Shown in pieces: positions 16,015 to 24,386 of a stretch of 47,918 nucleotides of DNA. The notes under the pieces are model-generated. The model searched no databases. It saw only the letters and a program-made list of their open reading frames with translations, and was not told where the DNA came from. Location of the stretch: assembly GCA_947652735.1 (NCBI GenBank), contig CANTEG010000018.1:1-47918 (forward strand), given 5' to 3'. The stretch comes from an uncultured Lachnospiraceae bacterium (GTDB lineage: Bacteria; Bacillota; Clostridia; Lachnospirales; Lachnospiraceae). Position 1 is the first letter of the stretch. Every line of letters starts with the position of its first letter. Position numbers and translations under genes: made by a program.

Positions 16015-16040
16015 TAATCATTTTTATTTTAAACAAGTTG

Positions 16041-16511
16041 CTATACATAATACCGTTCCGCCGTACTATCCCATACATGGTCGATTGACTTATCCAAGGA
16101 AAATGACTTTAATGATGTGCCCGTCGTCACCGTAAGCTCCCCCTTTTCATAGTAAATGTTTAAAAACAACGCACTTATGTCGTCTGAGCTAAGAGGCAGG
16201 TTGTTCATTTCAACAAGCCTTACTATGTTGTCACGGTTAAACATAAGAACAAGCTTGACGCTTAATGGGAGATTTTCACCTTTTATCAGGTCATACACCG
16301 TTGATTTTATATGTTTCCAACAAATGTATTCCTCCAAGGCGGTCTCCTCTAACTCCTCCTTGTCATAAAACTCCTTATTGTTTTTGCCGTTTATATGGTA
16401 ATCAATCCCTGTTTTTATAGCTGCTTCCATCATATAAAAGCTGTCGTACTTTTCACCTGAAAACAATTCATGCATGAATATTTTACTGTCTTCTATCTCA
16501 AATTTTTTCAT
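16041..16511 (-). CDS. DUF5721-like protein
   Basis: 156 residues, cytoplasmic, with the DUF5721 pattern as I remember it: a start about SKIFMHELFSGEKYDSFYMMEA, then GIDYHINGKNNKEFYD, a WKHIKSTVYDLIKGENLPLSVKLVLMF block and LFLNIYYEKGELTVTTGTSLKSFSLDKS at the end. This family is confined largely to Lachnospiraceae and has no known function. It follows the transglutaminase gene by seven bases on the same strand, so they form an operon that ends at the hairpin overlapping CIRCE. Confidence 0.65.
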   Translation of the reverse strand: MKKFEIEDSKIFMHELFSGEKYDSFYMMEAAIKTGIDYHINGKNNKEFYDKEELEETALEEYICWKHIKSTVYDLIKGENLPLSVKLVLMFNRDNIVRLVEMNNLPLSSDDISALFLNIYYEKGELTVTTGTSLKSFSLDKSIDHVWDSTAERYYV

Positions 16512-16518
16512 CCCATAC

Positions 16519-17601
16519 CTAATCCTTTTGATTTAAATACACTGTGACTACATGATGGTCGCCATAAGGGTCAACACTGTACTGACAATACTGGACACCC
16601 GGAACATTTTCCAGAAACTGCATGTCATACATACTCTCACTGTAATCTGTGACCACAACCTCAACCGTACCTGTTATATTTCTGGATGCTTCCTTGGTTA
16701 CCGCATTTTTGAAATTCTGGTAATCCAGTATATAATTATTTTTTTGAAAATAATTGTATGCCATGCTGTCACACACATCAAAGCTGTCCATATCCCAAAT
16801 GTGGCTGTCATCCATAATATCATCCGTAACATTAAAAAATTCATGTCCCACAAATGAACCCCTGTCAGGGAGCGGGTCATCCCATGTGGCATCCACCTGA
16901 TACCACTCGCCGTCAAGCTTAACCCTGTTCCATGCATGCAGCTCTCCGTCAGCCGTGCCCGTCATAAATTCATTTTCAACACCGACGCATTCCAGCATAA
17001 GCGCCATCGCCTCTGCATAACCGTTACATACTGCCGTCCCCTGAACGAGAACACCATATGCCCTGTATGCATATTCCTTAGAATAATCAACATATCCATA
17101 CGCACAATGGGATACTATGTAATCATGGATTGCAAGCTCCTTTTCGTAGTCACTCATTGTCGGGGTTATAATGGATGAAAGCACCTTATCCAGCTCATCA
17201 TAAAGCTTTACTGCCGACGGTCTGTCCGCAGGAATTTCAACTCCATTTTTGTATTTTTGGTACACATAGTAATTATCCGATATTTCATACTTGAGCATGA
17301 CCTTCATACGGTCACTCTTTCTTTCAAGAATTGAATACTGGGCTACATTTCCATTTAATCCACAAATATACTCATTAATGCATCTTATATCTTCCTCTGT
17401 TATCCCTTTCACATAAAAGACACTGCTGTCTGCACCTGTATCAATCTGCTCATTGACCTTTGCCGTAAGCTCAACCATACTGTACGCAGTCTTATCGGGA
17501 TTCATTTTTGCACCGATATCCCAGCCCCAGAAATATGCCACTGCAATTACAATCAAAACAAGTATAGGAACAGCTTTAAATACCCTTCCTGAATTTTCCA
17601 T
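16519..17601 (-). CDS. Membrane-anchored transglutaminase-like protein
   Basis: 360 residues. One N-terminal hydrophobic helix (about residues 10-26) anchors it, with the body outside the cell. The transglutaminase-like core near residues 185-245 has the catalytic triad pattern: AVCNGYAEAM (Cys), ELHAWNRVKLDGEWYQVDATWDDP (His, then Asp). Such proteins act as proteases or crosslinking enzymes on cell-wall or surface peptides, usually uncharacterised. ATG lies after a weak GAGGAG site. It forms an operon with the DUF5721 gene downstream, and possibly with the small anchor-like gene upstream (24-base gap). Confidence 0.85.
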   Translation of the reverse strand: MENSGRVFKAVPILVLIVIAVAYFWGWDIGAKMNPDKTAYSMVELTAKVNEQIDTGADSSVFYVKGITEEDIRCINEYICGLNGNVAQYSILERKSDRMKVMLKYEISDNYYVYQKYKNGVEIPADRPSAVKLYDELDKVLSSIITPTMSDYEKELAIHDYIVSHCAYGYVDYSKEYAYRAYGVLVQGTAVCNGYAEAMALMLECVGVENEFMTGTADGELHAWNRVKLDGEWYQVDATWDDPLPDRGSFVGHEFFNVTDDIMDDSHIWDMDSFDVCDSMAYNYFQKNNYILDYQNFKNAVTKEASRNITGTVEVVVTDYSESMYDMQFLENVPGVQYCQYSVDPYGDHHVVTVYLNQKD

Positions 17602-17625
17602 ATTTTATTCTCCTCATTTTATCTT

Positions 17626-17790
17626 CTACTCATCATCCTCATCATCATCTTTTTTTGATGACTTTCCCGTAATTATCAGCACAACCATAAGCACAATGGA
17701 AACAATCAGACAAATTGCAATCAGCACGGGTCTGCTGCTGTCCCCTGTCACAGGCATAAGAAGTGTATATAATAATTCATTATAATTCAT
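17626..17790 (-). CDS. 54-residue protein made of a sortase-type anchor
   Basis: I start it at ATG 17790, directly after GGAGGAAGCT; the longer frame from 17847 has no such site. After only about 11 residues comes MPVTGD, close to LPxTG, then a hydrophobic helix of about 20 residues, then KSSKK and an acidic tail. This is the layout of a sortase sorting signal, but without any passenger domain or classical signal peptide. It may instead be just a small membrane protein. It stands directly upstream of the extracellular transglutaminase-like gene on the same strand. Confidence 0.65.
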   Translation of the reverse strand: MNYNELLYTLLMPVTGDSSRPVLIAICLIVSIVLMVVLIITGKSSKKDDDEDDE

Positions 17791-17885
17791 AGCTTCCTCC
17801 AAAAAATTTACTATGTCTATTTTATGATAATCTCTTTGTAAAGGCAACTATTTTCACTTAAAAACTTACCTCAACTAATTTATTC

Positions 17886-17914
17886 TTGAAGCCTCACTCC
17901 CTTTGTTGTAAAAT
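17886..17914 (+). promoter_or_regulatory. Probable argH promoter
   Basis: TTGAAG (17886-17891), 17 bases, TAAAAT (17909-17914), 38 bases before the argH start codon. Confidence 0.5.
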
Positions 17915-17951
17915 GTCTAGTTAGAAATACAACGGAAGGCAGGAAAAAATT

Positions 17952-19334
17952 ATGGCACAACTTTGGGGCGGTCGCTTCACAAAGGAAACGGATAAGCTTG
18001 TTTACAATTTCAACGCTTCCATTTCATTTGACCAAAAATTTTATAAACAGGATATCAGAGGAAGCAAGGCTCATGTTGCAATGCTTGCATCAGTGGGTAT
18101 ACTGACAGAGGAAGAACGAATTAAAATATCAGAGGGCTTGGACGGCATCCTTGCAGACGTTGAAGCAGGCAGGCTTGAAATTACCGATGAATACGAGGAT
18201 ATACACAGCTTTGTGGAGGCAAACCTGATTGACAGAGTTGGGGATGTGGGCAAAAAGCTCCACACAGGACGTTCCAGAAACGATCAGGTAGCCCTTGACA
18301 TGAGGCTTTATGTCAGGGATGAGCTGACCGAGGTAAAGGAACTGATAATCGCGTTGCTGAAGCAGCTCCATAAGCTCATGAAAGAAAACACCGACACATA
18401 TATGCCAGGCTTTACCCATCTTCAGAAAGCACAGCCTGTCACATTTGCCCATCATATCGGTGCATACATGGAAATGTTTAAGCGTGACTTGTCACGTATC
18501 AATGATATATATGAGCGAATGAATTACTGCCCTCTTGGAGCAGGTGCCCTTGCAGGTACAACCTATCCCCTTGACAGAGAGCTTACGGCATCACTTCTCA
18601 ACTTTAAAGGTCCTACCTTAAACAGTATGGATTCTGTATCTGACAGGGATTATGTGATTGAAATGCTGTCCGCTTTTTCTACCATTATGATGCACTTGTC
18701 ACGATTTTCAGAGGAAATTATCATATGGAATTCTAACGAATACCAATTTGTAGAGCTGGATGACTCATACAGCACTGGCAGTTCCATTATGCCGCAAAAG
18801 AAAAATCCTGACATTGCGGAGCTTGTGCGCGGCAAAACAGGACGTGTCTATGGTGCCCTTACATCCATTCTCACAACTATGAAAGGAATTCCTCTCGCCT
18901 ATAACAAGGACATGCAGGAGGACAAGGAGCTTACCTTTGATGCAATTGACACGGTAAAGGGATGCCTTGCACTCTTCACAGGCATGATTGCCACCATGAA
19001 GCTGAATAAGCCTGCAATGGAAGCCAGTGCAAAAAACGGATTTACAAATGCTACCGACGCTGCTGATTACCTTGTCAATCATGGTGTACCGTTCAGGGAT
19101 GCCCACGGCATAGTTGGTCAGCTTGTCCTTTACTGTATCGATAAGGGAATCTCATTAGATGATATGAGTATTGAAGAATATAAGGCAATCAGCCCTGTAT
19201 TTGATGATGACATCTATCAAGCTATCAGCCTTACAGAATGTGTAAATAAGCGGAACACCATCGGTGCCCCAGGCGTTGAAGCGATTGACCATGTGATTCA
19301 AATAAATGAAGCATTTTTAGAAAGTTTAAATTAG
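17952..19334 (+). CDS. argH: Argininosuccinate lyase
   Basis: 460 residues, the usual length. It shows the fumarase/aspartase superfamily signature GSSIMPQKKNPD near residue 280 with the catalytic Ser loop, HTGRSRNDQVALD near residue 105, and TRxHLQ-type GFTHLQKAQPVTFAHH near residue 155. It splits argininosuccinate into arginine and fumarate, the last step of arginine synthesis, in the cytoplasm. argG is not adjacent here. ATG lies after GGAAGGCAGG. A small gene follows after a 13-base gap and appears co-transcribed. Confidence 0.97.
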   Translation: MAQLWGGRFTKETDKLVYNFNASISFDQKFYKQDIRGSKAHVAMLASVGILTEEERIKISEGLDGILADVEAGRLEITDEYEDIHSFVEANLIDRVGDVGKKLHTGRSRNDQVALDMRLYVRDELTEVKELIIALLKQLHKLMKENTDTYMPGFTHLQKAQPVTFAHHIGAYMEMFKRDLSRINDIYERMNYCPLGAGALAGTTYPLDRELTASLLNFKGPTLNSMDSVSDRDYVIEMLSAFSTIMMHLSRFSEEIIIWNSNEYQFVELDDSYSTGSSIMPQKKNPDIAELVRGKTGRVYGALTSILTTMKGIPLAYNKDMQEDKELTFDAIDTVKGCLALFTGMIATMKLNKPAMEASAKNGFTNATDAADYLVNHGVPFRDAHGIVGQLVLYCIDKGISLDDMSIEEYKAISPVFDDDIYQAISLTECVNKRNTIGAPGVEAIDHVIQINEAFLESLN

Positions 19335-19347
19335 GAGGTAACTGGCA

Positions 19348-19590
19348 TTGAACAATACAACGAAGCAAAAATACGAGCTTGCAAAAAGAATGTTAAAGGG
19401 CAAAATTGAGATAGACGAGGTTGCTCTTATGACAGGTCTGTCTGAGGATGTACTAAAGGAGCTAAAAGAGGAGGTTGCACCTGCAAACCATGATGTTGAG
19501 ATACTGAAAAATCTGGATACAGTGGATTTGGATATTGGACAAATTCTCTATGATGATTTCCCTGATGAGGAAATTGATTCAGAGGAGTGA
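19348..19590 (+). CDS. Small protein of 80 residues after argH
   Basis: TTG start after a strong AGGAGGT site. The N-terminal half reads like a helix-turn-helix (KIEIDEVALMTGLSEDVLKELKEEV), similar to the PD-(D/E)XK-associated or resolvase tail HTH seen in many clostridial small proteins; the C-terminal half is very acidic (DFPDEEIDSEE). It is unrecognised as a family. It follows argH by 13 bases and ends before a terminator, so it is probably expressed with argH. Confidence 0.65.
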   Translation: MNNTTKQKYELAKRMLKGKIEIDEVALMTGLSEDVLKELKEEVAPANHDVEILKNLDTVDLDIGQILYDDFPDEEIDSEE

Positions 19591-19600
19591 ATTTTCAGCG

Positions 19601-19636
19601 AAGCTGTCTGGGCTCGAGATCAGGCAGCTTTCTTTA
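19601..19636 (+). terminator. Terminator after the argH operon
   Basis: AAGCTGTCTG (19601-19610) pairs with CAGGCAGCTT (19621-19630), one wobble pair, followed by TCTTT. It slightly overlaps the end of the opposing MGMT-like gene. Confidence 0.75.
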
Positions 19637-19942
19637 TGTCTTCCACTTATGCTTTTGCAAATCAACACACGCTTCATTTTTAAATGAGATTCCCTCATGC
19701 TCTAACAATTTCTTTTGCTCCGTAAAATATGGTGCTACTTTTCCATTACAGTTTACAACCCTATGGCAGGGATATTTTCCATAAAAATCTGACAAACTAA
19801 GTATTTTGCCAATTAAACGGGAGTTTTTCGGTTTTCCTGCTAAATATGCAATTTGCCCATAAGTTGCAACTGTCCCCTCTGGTATTTCTTCAACAATGGA
19901 AAGCACCAAATAAATCAAATCATCATTTAATACCTTATTCAT
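19634..19942 (-). CDS. MGMT-family DNA-binding protein
   Basis: From ATG 19942 the protein has 102 residues: only the C-terminal MGMT domain, with the helix-turn-helix (GTVATYGQIAYLAG), the Arg-finger region (NSRLIGKIL) and PCHRVV. The active-site Cys is kept, unlike alkyltransferase-like proteins that have Trp there, so direct repair of O6-alkylguanine is possible, but the usual N-terminal domain is missing. An upstream ATG at 19975 would add a poorly conserved stretch. It is convergent with the argH operon. Confidence 0.8.
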   Translation of the reverse strand: MNKVLNDDLIYLVLSIVEEIPEGTVATYGQIAYLAGKPKNSRLIGKILSLSDFYGKYPCHRVVNCNGKVAPYFTEQKKLLEHEGISFKNEACVDLQKHKWKT

Positions 19943-20033
19943 TATGTAGCTGTTCCTTTCGTTGGTACATATCAATTACTAATGTCAGTTATGTTTCGGT
20001 TTATATTTTATTTCTGAAAATAAAAGAATATTT

Positions 20034-20942
20034 TTAGTCACAAACTATAACATCATCCATTGCGTCTAAAGAAGTTCCAAATGCAAAATTAATCGAATTA
20101 GTCAAGTTAAATGAAAGTTCATAAAAAGCAATGTAACCATCATACGCAGTCTTGAATATGATGCTATTTCCTGTATAGCCATATACATCAAGATCAGAAA
20201 TAATATCACCGCCAGTTGCCCAAACAGTCCAATTACTTCCTTCAACACCATATGCACACGTTTCTGTCCTTTCAATAGCAACACATGCACCACGCGCCTC
20301 ATCAAATATCCACTGTCCTTCAAATTTCTCAAAAACGTCATTTAAGCTTGGATCTGCCAAATCTATGCTTTCTTGAACTTCAGATGGAATAGTAAATGAT
20401 TCATTTCTGACATCTGCTAAATATCCAGCAAGTATGTATGCTCTTGCCCGTGTCATTTCTTTGGCTGTTAAATTTTCTAATTGCGGTTGGAGGCTTCCAC
20501 CAAAAGCCATCGCACCAGAACCTTTTACATTTTCTTCTTTTCTTTTAATCCATGCTCGTTGTTCATCAAGCATTTTTGCTTTCGTTTCAGCATTCAATTC
20601 ATAACTTAATCTACTACATAAAGAATTGAGTTCATCATCCCAAAGCTGATACCATTGTGCGGTAAGCTGATTCATTTCCTGTTGCCCCATGCTACTCCAA
20701 TCAGCATTTTCATATTCACAAGACTTGACCTCTACTTTTGCAATCTCATCTTGAATACTTTCATCTTCACTTTTTTCTTCTATATCATTCACATCCTCTG
20801 TATTCCTATTCTCTGCTGATTGACGTTGCTCATCAGATATAGAAAATTGCATTTTTTTCATTTTGGCACCGCAAACAATGCAAGATACAATAAACATAAT
20901 ACACAATAATATAGCTATTCTTTTTCTTTTCATAAATTTCAT
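20034..20942 (-). CDS. LprI-like lipoprotein or secreted protein
   Basis: 302 residues. A basic start (MKFMKRKR) and hydrophobic helix to about residue 22 contain VSCIVCG, so either a lipobox or a plain signal peptide. A charged, low-complexity stretch follows (residues 35-65). Residues about 85-165 fit the LprI/DUF1311 pattern (LNSLCSRLSYEL...LDEQRAWIKRKEE), named for lysozyme inhibition. The remaining 130 residues are beta-rich and unrecognised (DEARGACVAIERTETC). Substrate unknown; extracytoplasmic location is well supported. Confidence 0.7.
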   Translation of the reverse strand: MKFMKRKRIAILLCIMFIVSCIVCGAKMKKMQFSISDEQRQSAENRNTEDVNDIEEKSEDESIQDEIAKVEVKSCEYENADWSSMGQQEMNQLTAQWYQLWDDELNSLCSRLSYELNAETKAKMLDEQRAWIKRKEENVKGSGAMAFGGSLQPQLENLTAKEMTRARAYILAGYLADVRNESFTIPSEVQESIDLADPSLNDVFEKFEGQWIFDEARGACVAIERTETCAYGVEGSNWTVWATGGDIISDLDVYGYTGNSIIFKTAYDGYIAFYELSFNLTNSINFAFGTSLDAMDDVIVCD

Positions 20943-20994
20943 CCTCGTTCTTTTATATCTTGTTTAAACAATACTAAAATTTAACACTAAAATA

Positions 20995-21186
20995 TTAATA
21001 TTCTTCTGCTTCTTCACAACTTTCTAAATATTCAAATAGTAAAGAGAAAGCTGGGTTTAAACATAATGCTCTGTTATATTCTGAACAATTGGGTGGTGTT
21101 ATTTCTACATTAATAACTACATTTTCTCGGTCTTCTTTACTAAATTCCACCTTGGTATAGCCAATGATATTGTAGCACACAACCAC
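20995..21186 (-). CDS. Small hypothetical protein
   Basis: 63 residues from a GTG start without a clear ribosome site. It is acidic with no membrane segment, and I do not recognise it. The composition looks protein-like (IIGYTKVEFSKEDRENVV; PNCSEYNRAL), so it may be real or the remnant of a larger gene. Confidence 0.35.
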   Translation of the reverse strand: MVVCYNIIGYTKVEFSKEDRENVVINVEITPPNCSEYNRALCLNPAFSLLFEYLESCEEAEEY

Positions 21187-21371
21187 CTGGTAAACAACTA
21201 TGAATCTTTTCCTTTTAATTTCTCTACTCTATGGATGGTATTGCTTATTTATTACATTGCTTTAACATTAACTTCACGTTAAGGTAAAAAATGCCATACT
21301 AAAAAATGAATAGAAACTACCTCAAATGTAAATCCTTTACAGTATAAAAATTACTGTAGGAGGAATACAAG

Positions 21372-22151
21372 ATGGCACTTAACAAGGTAATTATCTGTGG
21401 GGTGAATACATCAAAGCTTCCCTTACTAAGCAACGAAGAAAAGGAAGCTTTATTTGAGCGGATAGACCAGGGAGATATGGAAGCAAGAGAACAATTTATA
21501 AGAGGAAATTTAAGGCTTGTTCTCAGTGTAATACAAAGGTTTGTGGGCAATAACAATGAGAGTGCTGATGATTTATTTCAGGTTGGCTGTGTGGGACTTA
21601 TTAAAGCAATTGATAACTTTGACAGATCGCTCGATGTAAAATTTTCAACATACGCAGTGCCTATGATAATTGGAGAGTGCAGGCGCTATTTAAGGGACAA
21701 CAACAGTATAAGGGTTTCGCGTTCCTTAAGAGATATGGCATATAAGGCTATATATGCAAGGGAAATGCTTACAAAGAAATTTGACAGGGAGCCAACCATA
21801 GAAGAAATAGCAAAAGAAATTGATATTCCAAAGGAACACGTTGTAATTGCCATGGATGCCATCGCAACTCCTATGTCGTTAAATGAACCTGTATATCAGG
21901 AGGGACAGGATGTTCTCTATCTGATGGACCAGGTAAGCGATAAGAAAAACAAAGAAGAAAACTGGATTGAAAATATTTCACTAAGAGAAGCTATGAAAAA
22001 ACTGGATGACAGAGAATACAACATAATAAAGCTTAGATTTTTTGAGGGAAAAACGCAGACTGAGGTGGCTGATGAAATTTCCATATCTCAGGCACAGGTC
22101 AGCCGACTGGAAAAAAATGCTTTAAAATCAATGCGGAATTATTTGAAATAG
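21372..22151 (+). CDS. sigG: Forespore sigma factor SigG
   Basis: 259 residues in the sigma-70 order: the SigG-type opening NKVIICGVNTSKLP, region 2 with DDLFQVGCVGLIKAIDNFD and KFSTYAVPMIIGECRRYLRD, region 3 (REPTIEEIAKEI) and region 4 with the HTH GKTQTEVADEISISQAQVSRLEK. SigG drives late forespore genes, so the organism can probably sporulate. ATG follows GGAGGAAT. It stands alone here, without spoIIGA or sigE. The upstream CATACTA at 21295-21301 resembles a SigF/SigG -10 box, but no matching -35 is clear. Confidence 0.96.
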   Translation: MALNKVIICGVNTSKLPLLSNEEKEALFERIDQGDMEAREQFIRGNLRLVLSVIQRFVGNNNESADDLFQVGCVGLIKAIDNFDRSLDVKFSTYAVPMIIGECRRYLRDNNSIRVSRSLRDMAYKAIYAREMLTKKFDREPTIEEIAKEIDIPKEHVVIAMDAIATPMSLNEPVYQEGQDVLYLMDQVSDKKNKEENWIENISLREAMKKLDDREYNIIKLRFFEGKTQTEVADEISISQAQVSRLEKNALKSMRNYLK

Positions 22152-22170
22152 ACTATAGAGGTTAATTAAA

Positions 22171-22212
22171 AATAAAAGTGTAGAGCCCAAGGACTTTACA
22201 CTTTTATTTTTG
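22171..22212. terminator. Bidirectional terminator after sigG
   Basis: AATAAAAGTGTA (22171-22182) and TACACTTTTATT (22197-22208) form a 12-bp stem with A-rich and T-rich sides, between sigG and the convergent coiled-coil gene. Confidence 0.85.
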
Positions 22213-22229
22213 TGAATTATGTAATTTTG

Positions 22230-22742
22230 TTATGCAGAATGTGCTTTTATATGATTTTCTAATATAGCATGCACACGTTCCACTTCATCAAGAATAAATG
22301 AATCATCACGATGTAGAATTTTTAAGTCTGCTTTAACATTTACCATATCCTGTTTTAAATCTGACACATCCTGCTTAACGTACACCATATCTTGTTTCAG
22401 CTCTGACACATCCTGCTTCAGACCTGACACATCCTGTTTCAAACCTGACACGTCCTGTTTCAGACCTGACACATCCTGTTTCAAACCTGACACGTCCTGT
22501 TTCAGACCTGACACATCCTGCTTAACTTCTATCATGTCCTGTTTCAGACCTGACACATCCTGCTTAACTTCTATCATGTCCTGTTTCAGACCTGACACAT
22601 CCTGCTTAACTTCTATCATGTCCTGTTTCAAACCTGACACATCCTGTTTAACTTCTACTATATCTTTTTTCACACCTGTCATATCTTGTTCGAGACAGGT
22701 TACTTTTTCAAGTAATAAATCAAGTTTTTTGCTGTCTGTCAT
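22230..22742 (-). CDS. Heptad-repeat coiled-coil protein
   Basis: ATG 22742 follows AAGGCGGTG; the longer frame from 22799 lacks a site. The 170-residue protein opens MTDSKKLDLLLEKV, then carries about 14 consecutive heptads of the types DVSGLKQ, DMIEVKQ and DMVYVKQ, and ends in a distinct 35-residue helix (DDSFILDEVERVHAILENHIKAH). It must be a long parallel coiled coil. It resembles the short coiled-coil protein at 9.0 kb. No partner is visible. The heptads are encoded by nearly identical 21-bp units, so length variation is expected. Function unknown. Confidence 0.75.
   Translation of the reverse strand: MTDSKKLDLLLEKVTCLEQDMTGVKKDIVEVKQDVSGLKQDMIEVKQDVSGLKQDMIEVKQDVSGLKQDMIEVKQDVSGLKQDVSGLKQDVSGLKQDVSGLKQDVSGLKQDVSELKQDMVYVKQDVSDLKQDMVNVKADLKILHRDDSFILDEVERVHAILENHIKAHSA
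22335..22665. repeat. 21-bp / 42-bp coding tandem repeat
   Basis: Units of TCCTGTTTCAGACCTGACAC and close variants recur every 21 bases on the plus strand, with a 42-bp higher-order unit containing TGCTTAACTTCTATCATG in the 22510-22665 part. All units keep the reading frame of the coiled-coil gene. Confidence 0.9.
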
Positions 22743-22943
22743 AAGTATCACCGCCTTTATTGTGGATGCTGATGGTTGGTGCATATGAGTATAGCACAAC
22801 TAAAATACAAAGTCCATTGAATTATCAGTATAATTTGCATCCCAATAGCAATAAATACATTTTCCAATCTTAAATGTATGGTTATAATTTAGATATCCGT
22901 ACAATGCACGAGAACATTCAGGGCAGAAATGTGCCATAAGGTG

Positions 22944-24386
22944 TTACTCCACACTCTCCAGCATACTTTCCTTAACCTCATAAAGTCTCTTAGACAAATC
23001 AATATAATGGGTGTGTGGATTTTCGTATCTCTGTTCTTCCTCCCATACAAGGTTATCAAGCTGGTATGCGACAAAATCTTTTATTTCTTCCAGTGATGGC
23101 TTATTGTAGACAAGTGCTCCGTCCTTGAATATCGGTACATGAAGCTCCTTAACGTCAACGTTTTCAAACTTCATTTTTTTCCACGGTTTGATTGGGTCGA
23201 CGTAAGCATATGGCTTTGTCACATCAACCTCTTCGTCATAAAATGTGAGCAAATCAGCAAGCCCGTAGCCTGTCTCTCTGCTGTATATTCTCCAAAGCTT
23301 CTTTCTGCCGGGATTTGTTATTTTATCGACATTTTCGGATATTTTAATTTTGGGAACAAATTCTCCCTTGTCATTTTGCACTGCTGCCAGCTTATATACA
23401 CCACCAAATACAGGGTCTGACTTGGATGTAATCATACGCTCACCCACACCGTAGGAGTCAATTTTCGCCCCCTGCTTTTGAAGTGATTTTATGAGAAATT
23501 CATCTATACTGTTGGACACAACAATTTTGCAGTCCTGCATATGTTCCGCGTCAAGCTTTTTTCTGAGCTTTTTTGAAAAATACGCCAAGTCACCACTGTC
23601 AATCCTTACGCCCTTGAGCCGCTTTCCCATTGGTTCAAGCACTTCATGTGCAACCCTAATTGCATTTTCCACTCCGCTCTTTAATATGTCGTAAGTATCT
23701 ATGAGAAGAACACAATTGTCGGGGTAAACCTCGGCATATGCTTTAAATGCCTCATACTCTGAATCAAAAAACTGAATCCAGCTGTGTGCCATTGTTCCTA
23801 TGGCAGGTATTTTAAACATTTCGTCTGCAATGACGGTTGCCGTTGCATCCGCTCCGCCAATGTACGCTGCCCTTGAGCCATAAATGGCAGCATCTCCTCC
23901 GTGTGCTCTCCTTGCACCGAATTCCATTACGATGGAGCCTGCATCATTTGCCGCCCTGCATATTCTTGATGCCTTGGTTGCTATTAATGACTGGAAATTG
24001 ATTGTTAAAAGCAGCATAGTCTCAATAAGCTGTGCCTCAATTACAGGAGCGGTTACCGTCACAATAGGCGTGTTCGGGTAACATATTGTTCCTTCAGGAA
24101 CTGCATCTATACTTCCCGTAAATTTGAAATTTGAAAGGTATTCCAAAAAGCCCTCTGAAAACTCTCCTTTATTCCTAAGGTAGGTTATGTCTTCATCTGT
24201 AAATTTCATATTCTGAATATAGTCAATAAACTGTTCCAGTCCTGCTGTCACAACAAAGCCGCCATCATCAGGATTTTTCCTGTAAAACATATCAAAGACT
24301 ACGACCTTATCCTGAAAACCATGAATAAAATAACCGTTGGACATGGTAAGCTCATAATAATCCATCAGCATTGTCAAATTTCTCAT
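22944..24386 (-). CDS. pncB: Nicotinate phosphoribosyltransferase
   Basis: 480 residues from ATG 24386, which has GGAGG at ten bases; ATG 24395 abuts the same site and is less likely. Motifs of the family are present: LMDYYELTMSNGYF at the start, MEFGARRAHGGDAA near residue 155, VRIDSGDLAYFSKK near residue 260 and SNSIDEFLIKSL. It turns nicotinate and PRPP into nicotinate mononucleotide in NAD salvage, using ATP. The start overlaps the end of the HAD gene, so the two are translationally coupled in one operon with typA. Confidence 0.95.
   Translation of the reverse strand: MRNLTMLMDYYELTMSNGYFIHGFQDKVVVFDMFYRKNPDDGGFVVTAGLEQFIDYIQNMKFTDEDITYLRNKGEFSEGFLEYLSNFKFTGSIDAVPEGTICYPNTPIVTVTAPVIEAQLIETMLLLTINFQSLIATKASRICRAANDAGSIVMEFGARRAHGGDAAIYGSRAAYIGGADATATVIADEMFKIPAIGTMAHSWIQFFDSEYEAFKAYAEVYPDNCVLLIDTYDILKSGVENAIRVAHEVLEPMGKRLKGVRIDSGDLAYFSKKLRKKLDAEHMQDCKIVVSNSIDEFLIKSLQKQGAKIDSYGVGERMITSKSDPVFGGVYKLAAVQNDKGEFVPKIKISENVDKITNPGRKKLWRIYSRETGYGLADLLTFYDEEVDVTKPYAYVDPIKPWKKMKFENVDVKELHVPIFKDGALVYNKPSLEEIKDFVAYQLDNLVWEEEQRYENPHTHYIDLSKRLYEVKESMLESVE

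Noticed and set aside
21295-21312. SigF/SigG-type -10 (CATACTA) and a TGAATA before sigG
   Set aside because: The order and spacing do not give a proper -35/-10 pair, so I do not list a sporulation promoter.
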